Positions 1-5,382 of a stretch of 6,812 bases of DNA are shown one piece after another. Below the pieces are notes generated by a model. The model ran no database searches and was not told the origin of the DNA. It was given only the letters and a program-made list of their open reading frames with translations. How positions within the stretch are numbered: the stretch's first letter is position 1; every line of letters begins with the position of its first letter. The stretch comes from Eggerthellaceae bacterium. GTDB taxonomy: Bacteria; Actinomycetota; Coriobacteriia; Coriobacteriales; Eggerthellaceae. The stretch lies in NCBI GenBank assembly GCA_900754955.1, contig CAAEEV010000060.1:1-6812 (forward strand), written 5' to 3'. The translations under genes and the position numbers were made by a program.

Positions 1-1178
1 CCCGCCGATCCCGCCGTCGGGGTGGCGACGATGCGGCCCATGGACGCGTTCGTCTCGAGCGTGGCGAGTGCGAAGGCGGTCGCGGTGATGCCGAGCGGAT
101 CGAGCAGCGTCGGCACGCCGGCTTCGGTGCTCGCGATGATCGCGTGCGCCTCTCCGCCGATGAGCCCGCCGGTCGAGGACGTCCCGTGGTCGAGCGGCGC
201 GTGCGCGGCGTTGCGCATCACGTCGAGCACGCGGTCGAGGTAGGCGTCGATCGCGGCATCCGTTCCGTTCAGCGCGGCGAGCGCCTCCTCTCGTCGGCGG
301 AACGTCTGGGCGATGCTTCCGCGTTCCTGCGCGCAACGGGTAAGTAGCTCGCTGCCCGAGACGAAGTCCCAGCGCGCAAGCTCACATTCCGCAGCCGCCG
401 CGTCGAGGTGCGCGCCGCTTGCGCCGCCCTGCGCCGGCTCGCCCGCGACGCCTGTCGCGTCCGCGGTGCGGGCCTCGTCCGTCTCCGCGTCGGCGCCGCC
501 CTGTGCGGCCGCTGCGGGGATGATGCGCACGCTGTGCACAGACGGATGGTCCTCGATGAGCGCGCGCACCTGCGCGGTGATCGCGTCGTCGGTCTCCATG
601 ACCGTGAAGGCGTCGGCGCCGCGGCGCGTGCGGAACATGCGTGTGGTGGCGATGTTGATGCCGCACGTCGCCAGGCACGACGCGATGTGCGCGAGCACGC
701 CGCACTCATCCTGCTGGTGCACGACGATGCTCGTGTGCTCGCCTGTGATGTCGACGTCGATGCCGTCGATGCGCGTGATCACGGCCGCGCCGCCGCCGAT
801 GCTGACGCCGCGCACGTCGAGCGTCGTTCCGTCCTGCTCCTCGATGGCGACATCGACGGTGTTGGGATGCTCCTGCGCGGTTTTTGTGTCGAACGCAAGC
901 GCGACGTCGATGCCGGCGCGCTCGGCGAGCTCGAAGGAGTTTCTGATAGCGAGGTCGTCGGCCGCGAGCCCGAGCATGCCGGCGACGAGCGCCTTGTCGG
1001 TGCCGTGTCCGCGCCCGGTGTGCGCGAAGGAGCCGTAGAGGGTGAAGGTGACGCGTCGCGGGGCGCTTCCGCAGAGTCGCCGCGCCATGCGCGCGATGGC
1101 GAGCGCGCCCGCCGTGTGCGAGCTCGACGGTCCCACCATGATCGGGCCGATGACGTCACGCAGCCCCAAAGTCCTCAT
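1..1178 (-). CDS. sdaA: L-serine dehydratase, fused beta-ACT-alpha chain, 3' end outside window
   Basis: Iron-sulfur L-serine ammonia-lyase, converting L-serine to pyruvate and ammonia in the cytoplasm. The window holds 392 N-terminal codons; the rest lies off the left edge. Residues 1-140 are the SdaAB-like beta domain with the signature GPSSSHTAGA at 16-25. Residues about 147-220 form an ACT domain (starts EHTSIVVHQQDECGVL). A low-complexity Ala/Gly/Asp/Glu linker covers about 222-262. The SdaAA-like alpha domain follows, with STGGLIGGEAH at 335-345 and the family motif ATPTAGSA ending at 392. The frame is continuous throughout, so beta and alpha are one polypeptide, whereas Bacillus-type enzymes with an ACT domain have two subunits and the E. 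coli single-chain enzyme lacks ACT. The Fe-S cysteines of the family lie further C-terminal and cannot be checked. The start at 1178 has AAAGGA 8 nt upstream; an in-frame ATG at 1187 (with GAGGA upstream) is an equally possible start three codons longer. Confidence 0.93.
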   Translation of the reverse strand, partial: MRTLGLRDVIGPIMVGPSSSHTAGALAIARMARRLCGSAPRRVTFTLYGSFAHTGRGHGTDKALVAGMLGLAADDLAIRNSFELAERAGIDVALAFDTKTAQEHPNTVDVAIEEQDGTTLDVRGVSIGGGAAVITRIDGIDVDITGEHTSIVVHQQDECGVLAHIASCLATCGINIATTRMFRTRRGADAFTVMETDDAITAQVRALIEDHPSVHSVRIIPAAAAQGGADAETDEARTADATGVAGEPAQGGASGAHLDAAAAECELARWDFVSGSELLTRCAQERGSIAQTFRRREEALAALNGTDAAIDAYLDRVLDVMRNAAHAPLDHGTSSTGGLIGGEAHAIIASTEAGVPTLLDPLGITATAFALATLETNASMGRIVATPTAGSA

Positions 1179-1209
1179 GATATGCATCCTTTCCTCGACG
1201 TAGAGCGCA

Positions 1210-1218
1210 ATTCTAGCA
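1210..1218 (-). promoter_or_regulatory. Possible extended -10 promoter of the serine dehydratase gene
   Basis: Read on the minus strand the bases are TGCTAGAAT, an extended -10 element (TG-N-TAGAAT). No good -35 hexamer is found 16-18 nt upstream, which extended -10 promoters tolerate. Transcription would start near 1203, giving a short leader that still contains the GAGGAAAGG ribosome-binding stretch at 1196-1188. This is inference from sequence only. Confidence 0.4.
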
Positions 1219-1238
1219 TTCACGCAGGGGCACCGCGA

Positions 1239-1244
1239 TATACT
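1239..1244 (+). promoter_or_regulatory. Weak -10 candidate for the pyrophosphatase gene
   Basis: TATACT is a good -10 hexamer on the plus strand, about 95 nt before the pyrophosphatase start, but the bases 16-18 nt upstream do not resemble TTGACA. A second AT-rich spot, TGTATATA at 1286-1293, is another possibility. One of these is expected because the upstream gene is divergent and cannot supply the transcript; I cannot choose between them with confidence. Confidence 0.25.
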
Positions 1245-1320
1245 ACGGCTGTTCAAGAAGCCGCCGGGCCAGCGCGCTCGGCGCCTGTATATACCGAGTA
1301 CGGCGCGGCCGCATGCCGCG

Positions 1321-1340
1321 CATGCAAAGGAGCTTGCATG
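1321..1340 (+). promoter_or_regulatory. Hairpin presenting the Shine-Dalgarno sequence and enclosing the start codon of the pyrophosphatase
   Basis: CATGCAA (1321-1327) is perfectly complementary to TTGCATG (1334-1340), leaving a 6-nt loop AGGAGC (1328-1333). The Shine-Dalgarno core AGGAG is in the loop, and the ATG start (1338-1340) is the end of the 3' arm. The strong site AAAGGAG with 5-nt spacing decides the start at 1338. Such a fold could limit initiation, but whether it forms in the cell is inference. Confidence 0.45.
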
Positions 1341-2720
1341 TCAGAGCCAGTTGTTATCGTGGGTCATCGCAATCCCGACAACGACGCCATCTGCGCAGCC
1401 GTCGGCTACGCGCATCTGAAGAACGAACTTGCCCGCCGCGCGGTGGGGGAGGGCGAAGAGCCCGGCATGGCGTTCTTCCCCGGCCGTCTGGGCCCGCTGC
1501 CCCCCGAGAGCGCCTGGGTGCTCGAGCGCAACGGCATCCCCGCGCCCGAGGTGGTGGCCCACGTGCATCCGCGCGTCGTCGACGTGATGACGCCGAATCC
1601 CATCTCCGTGCGTTTCGACACGCCGCTCATCGAGGCGGGCCGCCTGCTGCGCAAGCACAACGTGCGCGCCCTCGTGGTAACCAACGAAGACGGCACCTAC
1701 CGCGGCCTCATCAGCACGCGCATGATTGCCGAGCGCTTCGTGTCGGCTACCGACGTGATGGAGGGCAGCGTCGAGACCACCACGGTCGAGACGAAGAAGG
1801 CCGTGGTCGACGATCTCATCGCCTCGCTCAGCCAGCCGGTTGACGACATGATCGAGACGGACGTGCTCACCCTCGAGGAGGGCGGCCTGCTCAAGGAAGC
1901 GATCGACGATTTGCTCGCGAGCGCGCTGCGCGAGGCCGTGGTGCTTGACGAGAACGGCTTCGCGATCGGCATCGTGACGCGCAGCGACGTGGCGGTGGCC
2001 CCCAAGCGCAAGGTGGTGCTCGTCGACCACAACGACGTGCGCCAGGCGGTGGCCGGCATCGAGGATGCCGAGGTCATCGAGATCGTGGACCATCACCGCA
2101 TCGGCGACGTGACCACGTCGGCGCCCATCAAGTTCATCAACATGCCCGTGGGCTCCTCCGCCACCATCGTGGCGATGGAGTACCGCCGCCTCAACGTGGA
2201 GATCCCGCGTTCGATCGCCGGCGTGCTGCTGTCGGCCATCCTGACCGATACGGTGCTGCTCAAGTCGCCCACCACGACCGACTACGACCGCGACCACGTT
2301 GCGTATCTGGCGAAGATCGCCGGCGTCGATCCCATGGAGTACGGCATGGAGGTGTTCAAGTGCCGCGGCGATGAGAAGGACATGCCCATCGAGAAGCTTG
2401 TCGCAGCCGACTCCAAGGAGTTCCAGACGGGCGACTACACGGTGCTCATCGCGCAGCACGAGACGGTCGATCTCGACGCCGTGATGTCGCGCGAGGACGA
2501 GATCCGCGCGCATATGCGCATGCTGCTTGAAGCTCACGGCTATGAGTTCGTGCTGCTCATGGTGACCGACATCCTCAAAGAGGGCAGCCTCTTCGTGGTG
2601 GAGGGCAATCGCCGCATTCCCAACCGCGTGTTCGGCATCGAGTGCACGGGCAAGGGAGGCACGTGGATGCCCGGCGTGCTCTCGCGCAAGAAGCAGGTTG
2701 CGGCCAAGATCCTCGCGTAA
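1338..2720 (+). CDS. ppaC: Manganese-dependent (family II) inorganic pyrophosphatase with two CBS domains
   Basis: Cytoplasmic hydrolase that splits pyrophosphate into two phosphates and so pulls biosynthetic reactions forward. The protein has 460 residues. The N-terminal DHH domain is split by a regulatory insert. Predicted metal ligands are H10, D14 and D16 (GHRNPDND), D230 (LVDHND), H252-H253 (VDHHR) and D304 (AILTDT). The C-terminal DHHA2 domain ends with the substrate-binding SRKKQ at 449-453. The insert carries CBS1 (about 78-135, from VDVMTPNPISV) and CBS2 (about 168-220, from VDDMIETDV). In characterised relatives such CBS pairs bind adenine nucleotides, with AMP or ADP inhibiting and ATP or diadenosine polyphosphates activating. 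The usual DRTGG domain between the CBS domains of the longer (about 545-residue) clostridial forms is absent, as in the Eggerthella lenta enzyme. The ATG at 1338 is preceded by AAAGGAG at 5 nt. The gene is probably monocistronic, divergent from the serine dehydratase gene. Confidence 0.97.
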   Translation: MSEPVVIVGHRNPDNDAICAAVGYAHLKNELARRAVGEGEEPGMAFFPGRLGPLPPESAWVLERNGIPAPEVVAHVHPRVVDVMTPNPISVRFDTPLIEAGRLLRKHNVRALVVTNEDGTYRGLISTRMIAERFVSATDVMEGSVETTTVETKKAVVDDLIASLSQPVDDMIETDVLTLEEGGLLKEAIDDLLASALREAVVLDENGFAIGIVTRSDVAVAPKRKVVLVDHNDVRQAVAGIEDAEVIEIVDHHRIGDVTTSAPIKFINMPVGSSATIVAMEYRRLNVEIPRSIAGVLLSAILTDTVLLKSPTTTDYDRDHVAYLAKIAGVDPMEYGMEVFKCRGDEKDMPIEKLVAADSKEFQTGDYTVLIAQHETVDLDAVMSREDEIRAHMRMLLEAHGYEFVLLMVTDILKEGSLFVVEGNRRIPNRVFGIECTGKGGTWMPGVLSRKKQVAAKILA

Positions 2721-2729
2721 GCGCAGGCG

Positions 2730-2747
2730 CGCCGGCACAGGCCGGCG
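2730..2747. terminator. GC hairpin between convergent genes, possible shared terminator
   Basis: CGCCGGC (2730-2736) and GCCGGCG (2741-2747) form a perfect 7-bp stem with the 4-nt loop ACAG. It sits in the 32-nt gap between the pyrophosphatase stop (2720) and the lysR stop (2753), so it could serve both strands. No T-run follows on either side, so it is not a textbook intrinsic terminator. Confidence 0.45.
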
Positions 2748-2752
2748 AGTCG

Positions 2753-3658
2753 TCAGAGCGGCGGCTGCGTCCTTCCGTTCCAGATGTCGGCGAAATGGTC
2801 CACGAGAAACTGATAGAACGACGCCGCCTCGGTGTTGGGCTGCACGCGTGACGAGCGCGTGATCGCGATCGTGCGCTCGAACTCGCGTTCCGCGAGGTAG
2901 GAGAAGCGCGTGGTGGTCGTGTCGGTTGACTTCCAGGTACGCTCGGGCCAGAAGCCGACGCCTACGCCCGTGCCGATGAGCTTGCGCACGGCCTCGGGGT
3001 TGTCGCTCTCGAACACGACGCGCGGGTAGAAGGAGCGCTGCTCGCAGAGCGCGTCGCACAGCATGCGGAAGCGGTGCGTGGGGGAGAGTCTCACGAAGCG
3101 CTCGTCGGCGAGGCTTGCAAGCGGCACCTCGCCGCCGTCCGCACCGTAGGGACAGTCGATGGGCACGACGATGCCGATGCGCTCGCGGAACAGCACGCAG
3201 TCGGCGGCTTCGCGCGCGTTCGTATGGTGTGCAGCGCCGGGCATGGCGATGTCCACGGCGATGTCGCACGATTCGTCGAGCGAACGTTGGGCAACCTGGA
3301 AGATCGTCTCAGGATGCGCCGCCGCGTAGTGTGCAATGCAGTCAACCACGAGGCTCGATGCCGAGAAGATGCCGACACGCACGATGCGCTCTTGCTCGGC
3401 GGCGAAGGCGCGCACGTCGTCGGCGAGGGTCTCGAGACCGGCGAGCGCGGGCGCGATGCGCTCCTTGAGGTAGATTCCCGCCGGCGTGAGTTTGATGTTG
3501 CGCCCCCGTCGCTCGAACAGCGCCACGCCGAGCTCCGTCTCGAGACGGCGGATGGACTGCGAGAGCGCGGGCTGGGCGATGTGGAGTTTGCGTGCGCTGT
3601 TGGTCATATGCTCGCTTTGGGCGACTTCGAGGAAGTACTTGAGCTGGAGAAGCTCCAC
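2753..3658 (-). CDS. LysR-type transcriptional regulator
   Basis: DNA-binding regulator of 301 residues, the normal family length. Residues 1-60 are the winged helix-turn-helix (LQLKYFLEVAQ, then NSARKLHIAQPALSQSIRRLE, split here into recognition-helix segment 27-40 and the wing with ELGVALFERRGR at 42-53 and LTPAG at 57-61). Residues about 91-295 are the periplasmic-binding-protein-like effector domain, including the GVGVGFWPE segment (231-239). It has six cysteines in the effector domain (107, 131, 154, 169, 201, 205), but nothing shows that they sense redox. The start is GTG at 3658, with a perfect AAGGAGG 4 nt upstream (3669-3663). The effector and regulon cannot be read from the sequence. 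The divergent promoter and two inverted repeats upstream suggest control of itself and of the membrane protein gene at 4036; the convergent pyrophosphatase is a less likely target. Confidence 0.93.
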   Translation of the reverse strand: MELLQLKYFLEVAQSEHMTNSARKLHIAQPALSQSIRRLETELGVALFERRGRNIKLTPAGIYLKERIAPALAGLETLADDVRAFAAEQERIVRVGIFSASSLVVDCIAHYAAAHPETIFQVAQRSLDESCDIAVDIAMPGAAHHTNAREAADCVLFRERIGIVVPIDCPYGADGGEVPLASLADERFVRLSPTHRFRMLCDALCEQRSFYPRVVFESDNPEAVRKLIGTGVGVGFWPERTWKSTDTTTTRFSYLAEREFERTIAITRSSRVQPNTEAASFYQFLVDHFADIWNGRTQPPL

Positions 3659-3694
3659 AGATCCTCCTTCGGGCGTGATGCGGTAAAGCCGTAT

Positions 3695-3714
3695 TTATAA
3701 TTCATAAATTATAA
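3695..3714. repeat. AT-rich inverted repeat containing a TATAAT for lysR
   Basis: TTATAATT (3695-3702) and AATTATAA (3707-3714) form a perfect 8-bp dyad around CATA. On the minus strand a consensus -10 TATAAT occupies 3713-3708, about 50 nt before the lysR GTG, but no -35 match lies 17 nt further upstream. The dyad therefore plausibly combines an operator with the lysR -10 element. The DNA here is far richer in A+T than the rest of the window. Confidence 0.5.
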
Positions 3715-3722
3715 TATTGATA

Positions 3723-3750
3723 ACAACCATATATTTGACATTATGGTTGT
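3723..3750. repeat. Inverted repeat around the -35 element of the divergent promoter, candidate operator
   Basis: ACAACCATA (3723-3731) and TATGGTTGT (3742-3750) are perfect 9-bp inverted arms separated by 10 bp. The spacer contains the consensus -35 TTGACA at 3735-3740. Its centre lies 32 bp, about three helical turns, from the centre of the AT-rich dyad at 3695-3714, so two dimers of a tetrameric regulator could bind on one face of the helix. The arms do not give a symmetric T-N11-A LysR box, so the assignment to the adjacent LysR protein is an inference. Confidence 0.55.
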
Positions 3751-3762
3751 CCGACGTAGAAT
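3735..3762 (+). promoter_or_regulatory. Strong housekeeping-type promoter pointing away from lysR
   Basis: TTGACA (3735-3740, full consensus) and TAGAAT (3757-3762, five of six) are separated by 16 bp. Transcription would begin near 3769 and run through the parS region to the membrane protein gene at 4036, leaving a leader of about 265 nt. The -35 sits inside a 9-bp inverted repeat, which suggests repression or activation through that site. Confidence 0.6.
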
Positions 3763-3897
3763 CATTGCGGCTCTGCGAGAGGCACGACGGCTACTCTCCT
3801 TGTTTCCCTCGGTTTGGTCACCGTACAAAGTCGTGCGTGCCGCTTCGCAGGTTGCCGTATCGCGCGAAACGCTCAGCGAAGCGATCGATCCGCATGA

Positions 3898-3913
3898 TGT
3901 TTCACGTGAAACA
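3898..3913. other. parS: parS centromere-like site (ParB binding site)
   Basis: TGTTTCACGTGAAACA is a perfect 16-bp palindrome and matches the widely conserved chromosomal parS sequence that ParB/Spo0J loads onto; one further base pair on each side (A3897, T3914) extends the symmetry to 18 bp. ParB bound at parS spreads as a CTP-dependent clamp, recruits SMC and helps segregate the newly replicated origin. In most bacteria parS copies cluster near oriC, so the site suggests an origin-proximal location. It lies in an untranslated region, not inside a gene. parA and parB are not in the window. Confidence 0.93.
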
Positions 3914-3945
3914 TTTGTTCTCATCAACATAAACCGAATAGGACG

Positions 3946-3960
3946 GCGGCAGGCTGCCGC
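3946..3960 (+). other. Short GC hairpin in the leader of the membrane protein gene
   Basis: GCGGCA (3946-3951) pairs with TGCCGC (3955-3960) around the 3-nt loop GGC. No T-run follows, so it is not an obvious terminator. It lies 75 nt before the ATG at 4036 and could be a leader structure of unknown role. Confidence 0.3.
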
Positions 3961-4035
3961 GTGACGGCTCCTCAGGGAGGGGTCTGCGTTGCGCTGCCCC
4001 GTGCGGCCGTAGATGCGAAAGGCGATGGTGGATCG

Positions 4036-4338
4036 ATGGCGGAACTGCTTGAAGCGGCCATGCTCGTGTGCTTCGGATTGTCGTGGCCGCTCAACGCGTA
4101 CAAGAACTACAAGGCGCGCACGGCTGCGGGCACGAGCTGGCAGTTTATCGCGCTCATCACGCTCGGCTACGTCGCGGGCATCGCGGCGAAGTTCGTGTCG
4201 GGCAGCATCACGTGGGTGCTCGCCGTGTACTGTATCAACATGGTGTGCCTCGGCCTGAACTGGGCGGTGTACTTCCGCAATCGCCGGCTCGACGCCGCCC
4301 GCGCTCGCGAGCGCGCCGAGAAGGGCGCAGCCGTCTAA
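4036..4338 (+). CDS. Small three-helix membrane protein, SemiSWEET/PQ-loop-like
   Basis: The product has 100 residues and three predicted membrane segments at about 4-21, 36-54 and 58-80, followed by a basic tail (RNRR at 81-84, then an Ala/Arg/Glu-rich helix). The first helix ends in FGLSWPLNAYKNYKARTAAG (residues 13-32). This recalls the PQ-K-KS pattern of SemiSWEET sugar carriers, with WP (17-18) in place of PQ. Charge distribution predicts an outside N terminus and an inside C terminus. SemiSWEETs work as dimers of three-helix units; a transport role here is inference, and the substrate is unknown. The ATG at 4036 was chosen because the membrane segment begins directly after it, though only a weak GGTGG lies upstream; an in-frame GTG at 3961 would add 25 non-conserved-looking residues. 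It is the first gene divergent from lysR and its probable target. Confidence 0.75.
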   Translation: MAELLEAAMLVCFGLSWPLNAYKNYKARTAAGTSWQFIALITLGYVAGIAAKFVSGSITWVLAVYCINMVCLGLNWAVYFRNRRLDAARARERAEKGAAV

Positions 4339-4347
4339 CCGCGCTCA

Positions 4348-4388
4348 CGCGCCGCGCGCAGTAGTGCGCATGTGCAGCATGTGGCGCG
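4348..4388 (+). terminator. Nested hairpins downstream of the membrane protein gene
   Basis: Outer arms CGCGCC (4348-4353) and GGCGCG (4383-4388) enclose an inner hairpin GCGCA-GTAG-TGCGC (4356-4369). The structure begins 10 nt after the stop codon at 4338 and could end the transcript, but no T-run follows, so Rho-independent termination is doubtful. Confidence 0.3.
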
Positions 4389-4571
4389 GAGCGCGTGTCC
4401 GCAAATCGTATGCGTTCCCGTTTCCTGCGGTCATTCTGCGCGCTTTACGCAAACGGCTGTCCACTGCGAATCATTCTATTTAGTTTGGTCCGGCGCGGCG
4501 CTCGCTTTGTCCATTCTGAGCGGACGACCAGCCAGCGCAGAGCGTTTCGTCTCGATCGGCGCCGCCCCTCA

Positions 4572-4705
4572 TCCCGCGTCCCGTTGCTGGTTCTGCCCCG
4601 CACTTCGCACTCCCGCGCTCCAGCGCCGGCGCCGCTCTCCATCGCGCATCCCGCGCCCCAGTGCCGGCGCTCTTCGCATCCCGCGCTCCACGTCGCTCAC
4701 CCCGT
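4572..4705. repeat. Imperfect direct repeats headed by TCCCGCG
   Basis: The heptamer TCCCGCG occurs at 4572, 4611, 4649 and 4679, spaced 39, 38 and 30 bp apart. The second and third units are clearly related beyond the heptamer: both continue with CTCCAG or CCCCAG, then a CCGGCG block, then CTC and a CGCA end, the third lacking about 8 bp. The first and fourth units are more diverged. The array is too irregular to be CRISPR. Confidence 0.5.
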
Positions 4706-4730
4706 TCCGAAGGAATTTCGGAAAAATTCC
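4705..4730 (+). other. Two mutually exclusive 7-bp hairpins
   Basis: TTCCGAA (4705-4711) pairs with TTCGGAA (4717-4723) around GGAAT. GGAATTT (4712-4718) pairs with AAATTCC (4724-4730) around CGGAA. The arms overlap, so only one fold can form at a time. It is an AT-containing island in otherwise very GC-rich spacer, about 135 bp before the rpsL promoter. Confidence 0.4.
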
Positions 4731-4863
4731 GCGAGCGGTCGGCGCGCCTGCGCGCCTCGATGTGTCCCGCCGCGCACCTCACCCCATCGCAACACGTCTG
4801 ACCTGCGGTTTCTCTAATCCTCCACAACTCCGCGTGATATGGATACTCCCGGGTGCGTGGCGT

Positions 4864-4892
4864 TTGACAAGCTGGGAAGAGGGGTTTAATAT
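4864..4892 (+). promoter_or_regulatory. Promoter of the str operon
   Basis: TTGACA (4864-4869, full consensus) is followed after 17 bp by TAATAT (4887-4892, four of six). Transcription would start near 4899 and give an rpsL leader of about 112 nt. It is the best promoter match between the membrane protein gene and rpsL. Confidence 0.7.
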
Positions 4893-4901
4893 TCTCGATC
4901 G

Positions 4902-4924
4902 CGCCTCTTCGAGGCGTTATTTTT
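4902..4924 (+). terminator. Terminator-like hairpin in the rpsL leader
   Basis: CGCCTC (4902-4907) and GAGGCG (4911-4916) form a perfect 6-bp stem with loop TTC, followed by TTATTTTT (4917-4924). This is the shape of an intrinsic terminator. It lies behind the rpsL promoter, about 3 nt from the predicted start of transcription and about 86 nt before the rpsL start codon. It could be an attenuator, a stop for read-through transcripts from upstream, or a 5'-end stabiliser. Confidence 0.6.
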
Positions 4925-5010
4925 CGTGCAAGCAGAGGCAACACGGCGGTGAGGCTCCCTTCGACGAGCAGAGCCGACCTGCCGGCAAGAAGAAAGAAAG
5001 GATCCGAGAC

Positions 5011-5382
5011 TTGCCTACTATCAATCAGCTGGTCCGCAAGGGCCGCAAGAAGCAGGTTGACAAGAAGAAGACGCCTGCTCTCAAGGGTAACCCCCAGAAG
5101 CGCGGTGTGTGCACGCGTGTGTACACCACCACCCCGAAGAAGCCGAACTCCGCTCTTCGTAAGGTGTGCCGTGTCCGTCTCGTGAACGGCATGGAAGTCA
5201 CCGCCTACATCCCGGGCATCGGCCACAACCTGCAGGAGCACTCCATGGTGCTCATCCGCGGCGGCCGTGTTAAGGACCTCCCGGGTGTTCGTTACAAGGT
5301 CATCCGTGCTGCGCTCGACTGCGCTGCCGTTGACAACCGCAAGCAGGCTCGCAGCCGCTACGGCGCCAAGCGCCCCAAATAA
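5011..5382 (+). CDS. rpsL: 30S ribosomal protein S12
   Basis: Small-subunit protein of the decoding centre, 123 residues, usual bacterial length. The start is TTG at 5011, chosen because the family begins (M)[11 protein letters not shown] and AAAGGAT lies 7 nt upstream (4997-5003); no ATG is available there. The decoding loop [13 protein letters not shown] (39-51) and the [12 protein letters not shown] stretch (84-95) are intact. Lys43 and Lys88, the classic sites of streptomycin-resistance substitutions, are both lysine, so the protein looks streptomycin-sensitive. Asp89 is the residue that is methylthiolated in E. coli. It is the first gene of the str operon, ahead of rpsG and fusA. Confidence 0.98.
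   Translation: MPTINQLVRKGRKKQVDKKKTPALKGNPQKRGVCTRVYTTTPKKPNSALRKVCRVRLVNGMEVTAYIPGIGHNLQEHSMVLIRGGRVKDLPGVRYKVIRAALDCAAVDNRKQARSRYGAKRPK

Larger units (their letters stand above)
3764..4035 (+). other. Untranslated stretch between the divergent promoter and the membrane protein gene
   Basis: Short open frames here lack ribosome-binding sites and resemble no protein I know, so I treat the stretch as non-coding. It contains a distant pair of complementary arms GCACGAC (3782-3788) and GTCGTGC (3830-3836), the parS site at 3898-3913 and a compact hairpin at 3946-3960. No known riboswitch class was recognised. Confidence 0.5.
4339..4863. other. Gene-free, C-rich, structure-rich spacer before the str operon
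   Basis: No frame in this 525-bp stretch has a ribosome-binding site together with protein-like composition. Frames stay open by chance because stop codons are rare in such GC-rich DNA; one is even in frame with rpsL, but its Arg/Pro/Ser-rich translation resembles nothing known. The plus strand is rich in C. Inverted repeats lie at 4348-4388, 4705-4730 and 4741-4756, and an imperfect direct repeat at 4572-4705. I found no tRNA, tmRNA, RNase P or SRP signature on either strand. Confidence 0.6.

Noticed and set aside
408..1337. 310-codon in-frame extension upstream of the pyrophosphatase start
   Set aside because: It overlaps the opposite-strand serine dehydratase; the family starts at the GHRNPDND region and AAAGGAG sits just before 1338.
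1341..3269. 642-codon open frame on the minus strand opposite the pyrophosphatase and part of lysR
   Set aside because: His/Arg-rich translation typical of the antisense of a GC-rich gene; the plus-strand pyrophosphatase is certain from its metal ligands and the lysR frame covers the rest.
3856..3871. Second, degenerate parS-like sequence upstream of the perfect site
   Set aside because: Only 11 of 16 positions match, mainly around the GAAAC half; that is too weak to call a ParB site.
3743..3964. 73-codon frame downstream of the divergent promoter, with VSRET occurring twice
   Set aside because: Its ATG lies within the promoter spacer, before the predicted transcript start, and has no ribosome-binding site. 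One VSRET copy is simply the parS palindrome translated.
4572..4705. Repeat array considered as CRISPR
   Set aside because: Unit lengths vary, the shared part is only about 7-20 bp and imperfect, and there are no cas genes.
4741..4756. GGCGCGC-CT-GCGCGCC inverted repeat
   Set aside because: The loop is too short for the full stem and GCGC-rich palindromes are expected by chance in this DNA; no tail of T follows.
4372..5010. Open frame running continuously into rpsL, which would add 213 residues to S12
   Set aside because: S12 is 123 residues here and starts with the conserved PTINQL after a TTG with a good ribosome-binding site. The upstream translation is Arg/Pro/Ser-rich, has no known similarity, and crosses a promoter and a terminator-like hairpin.
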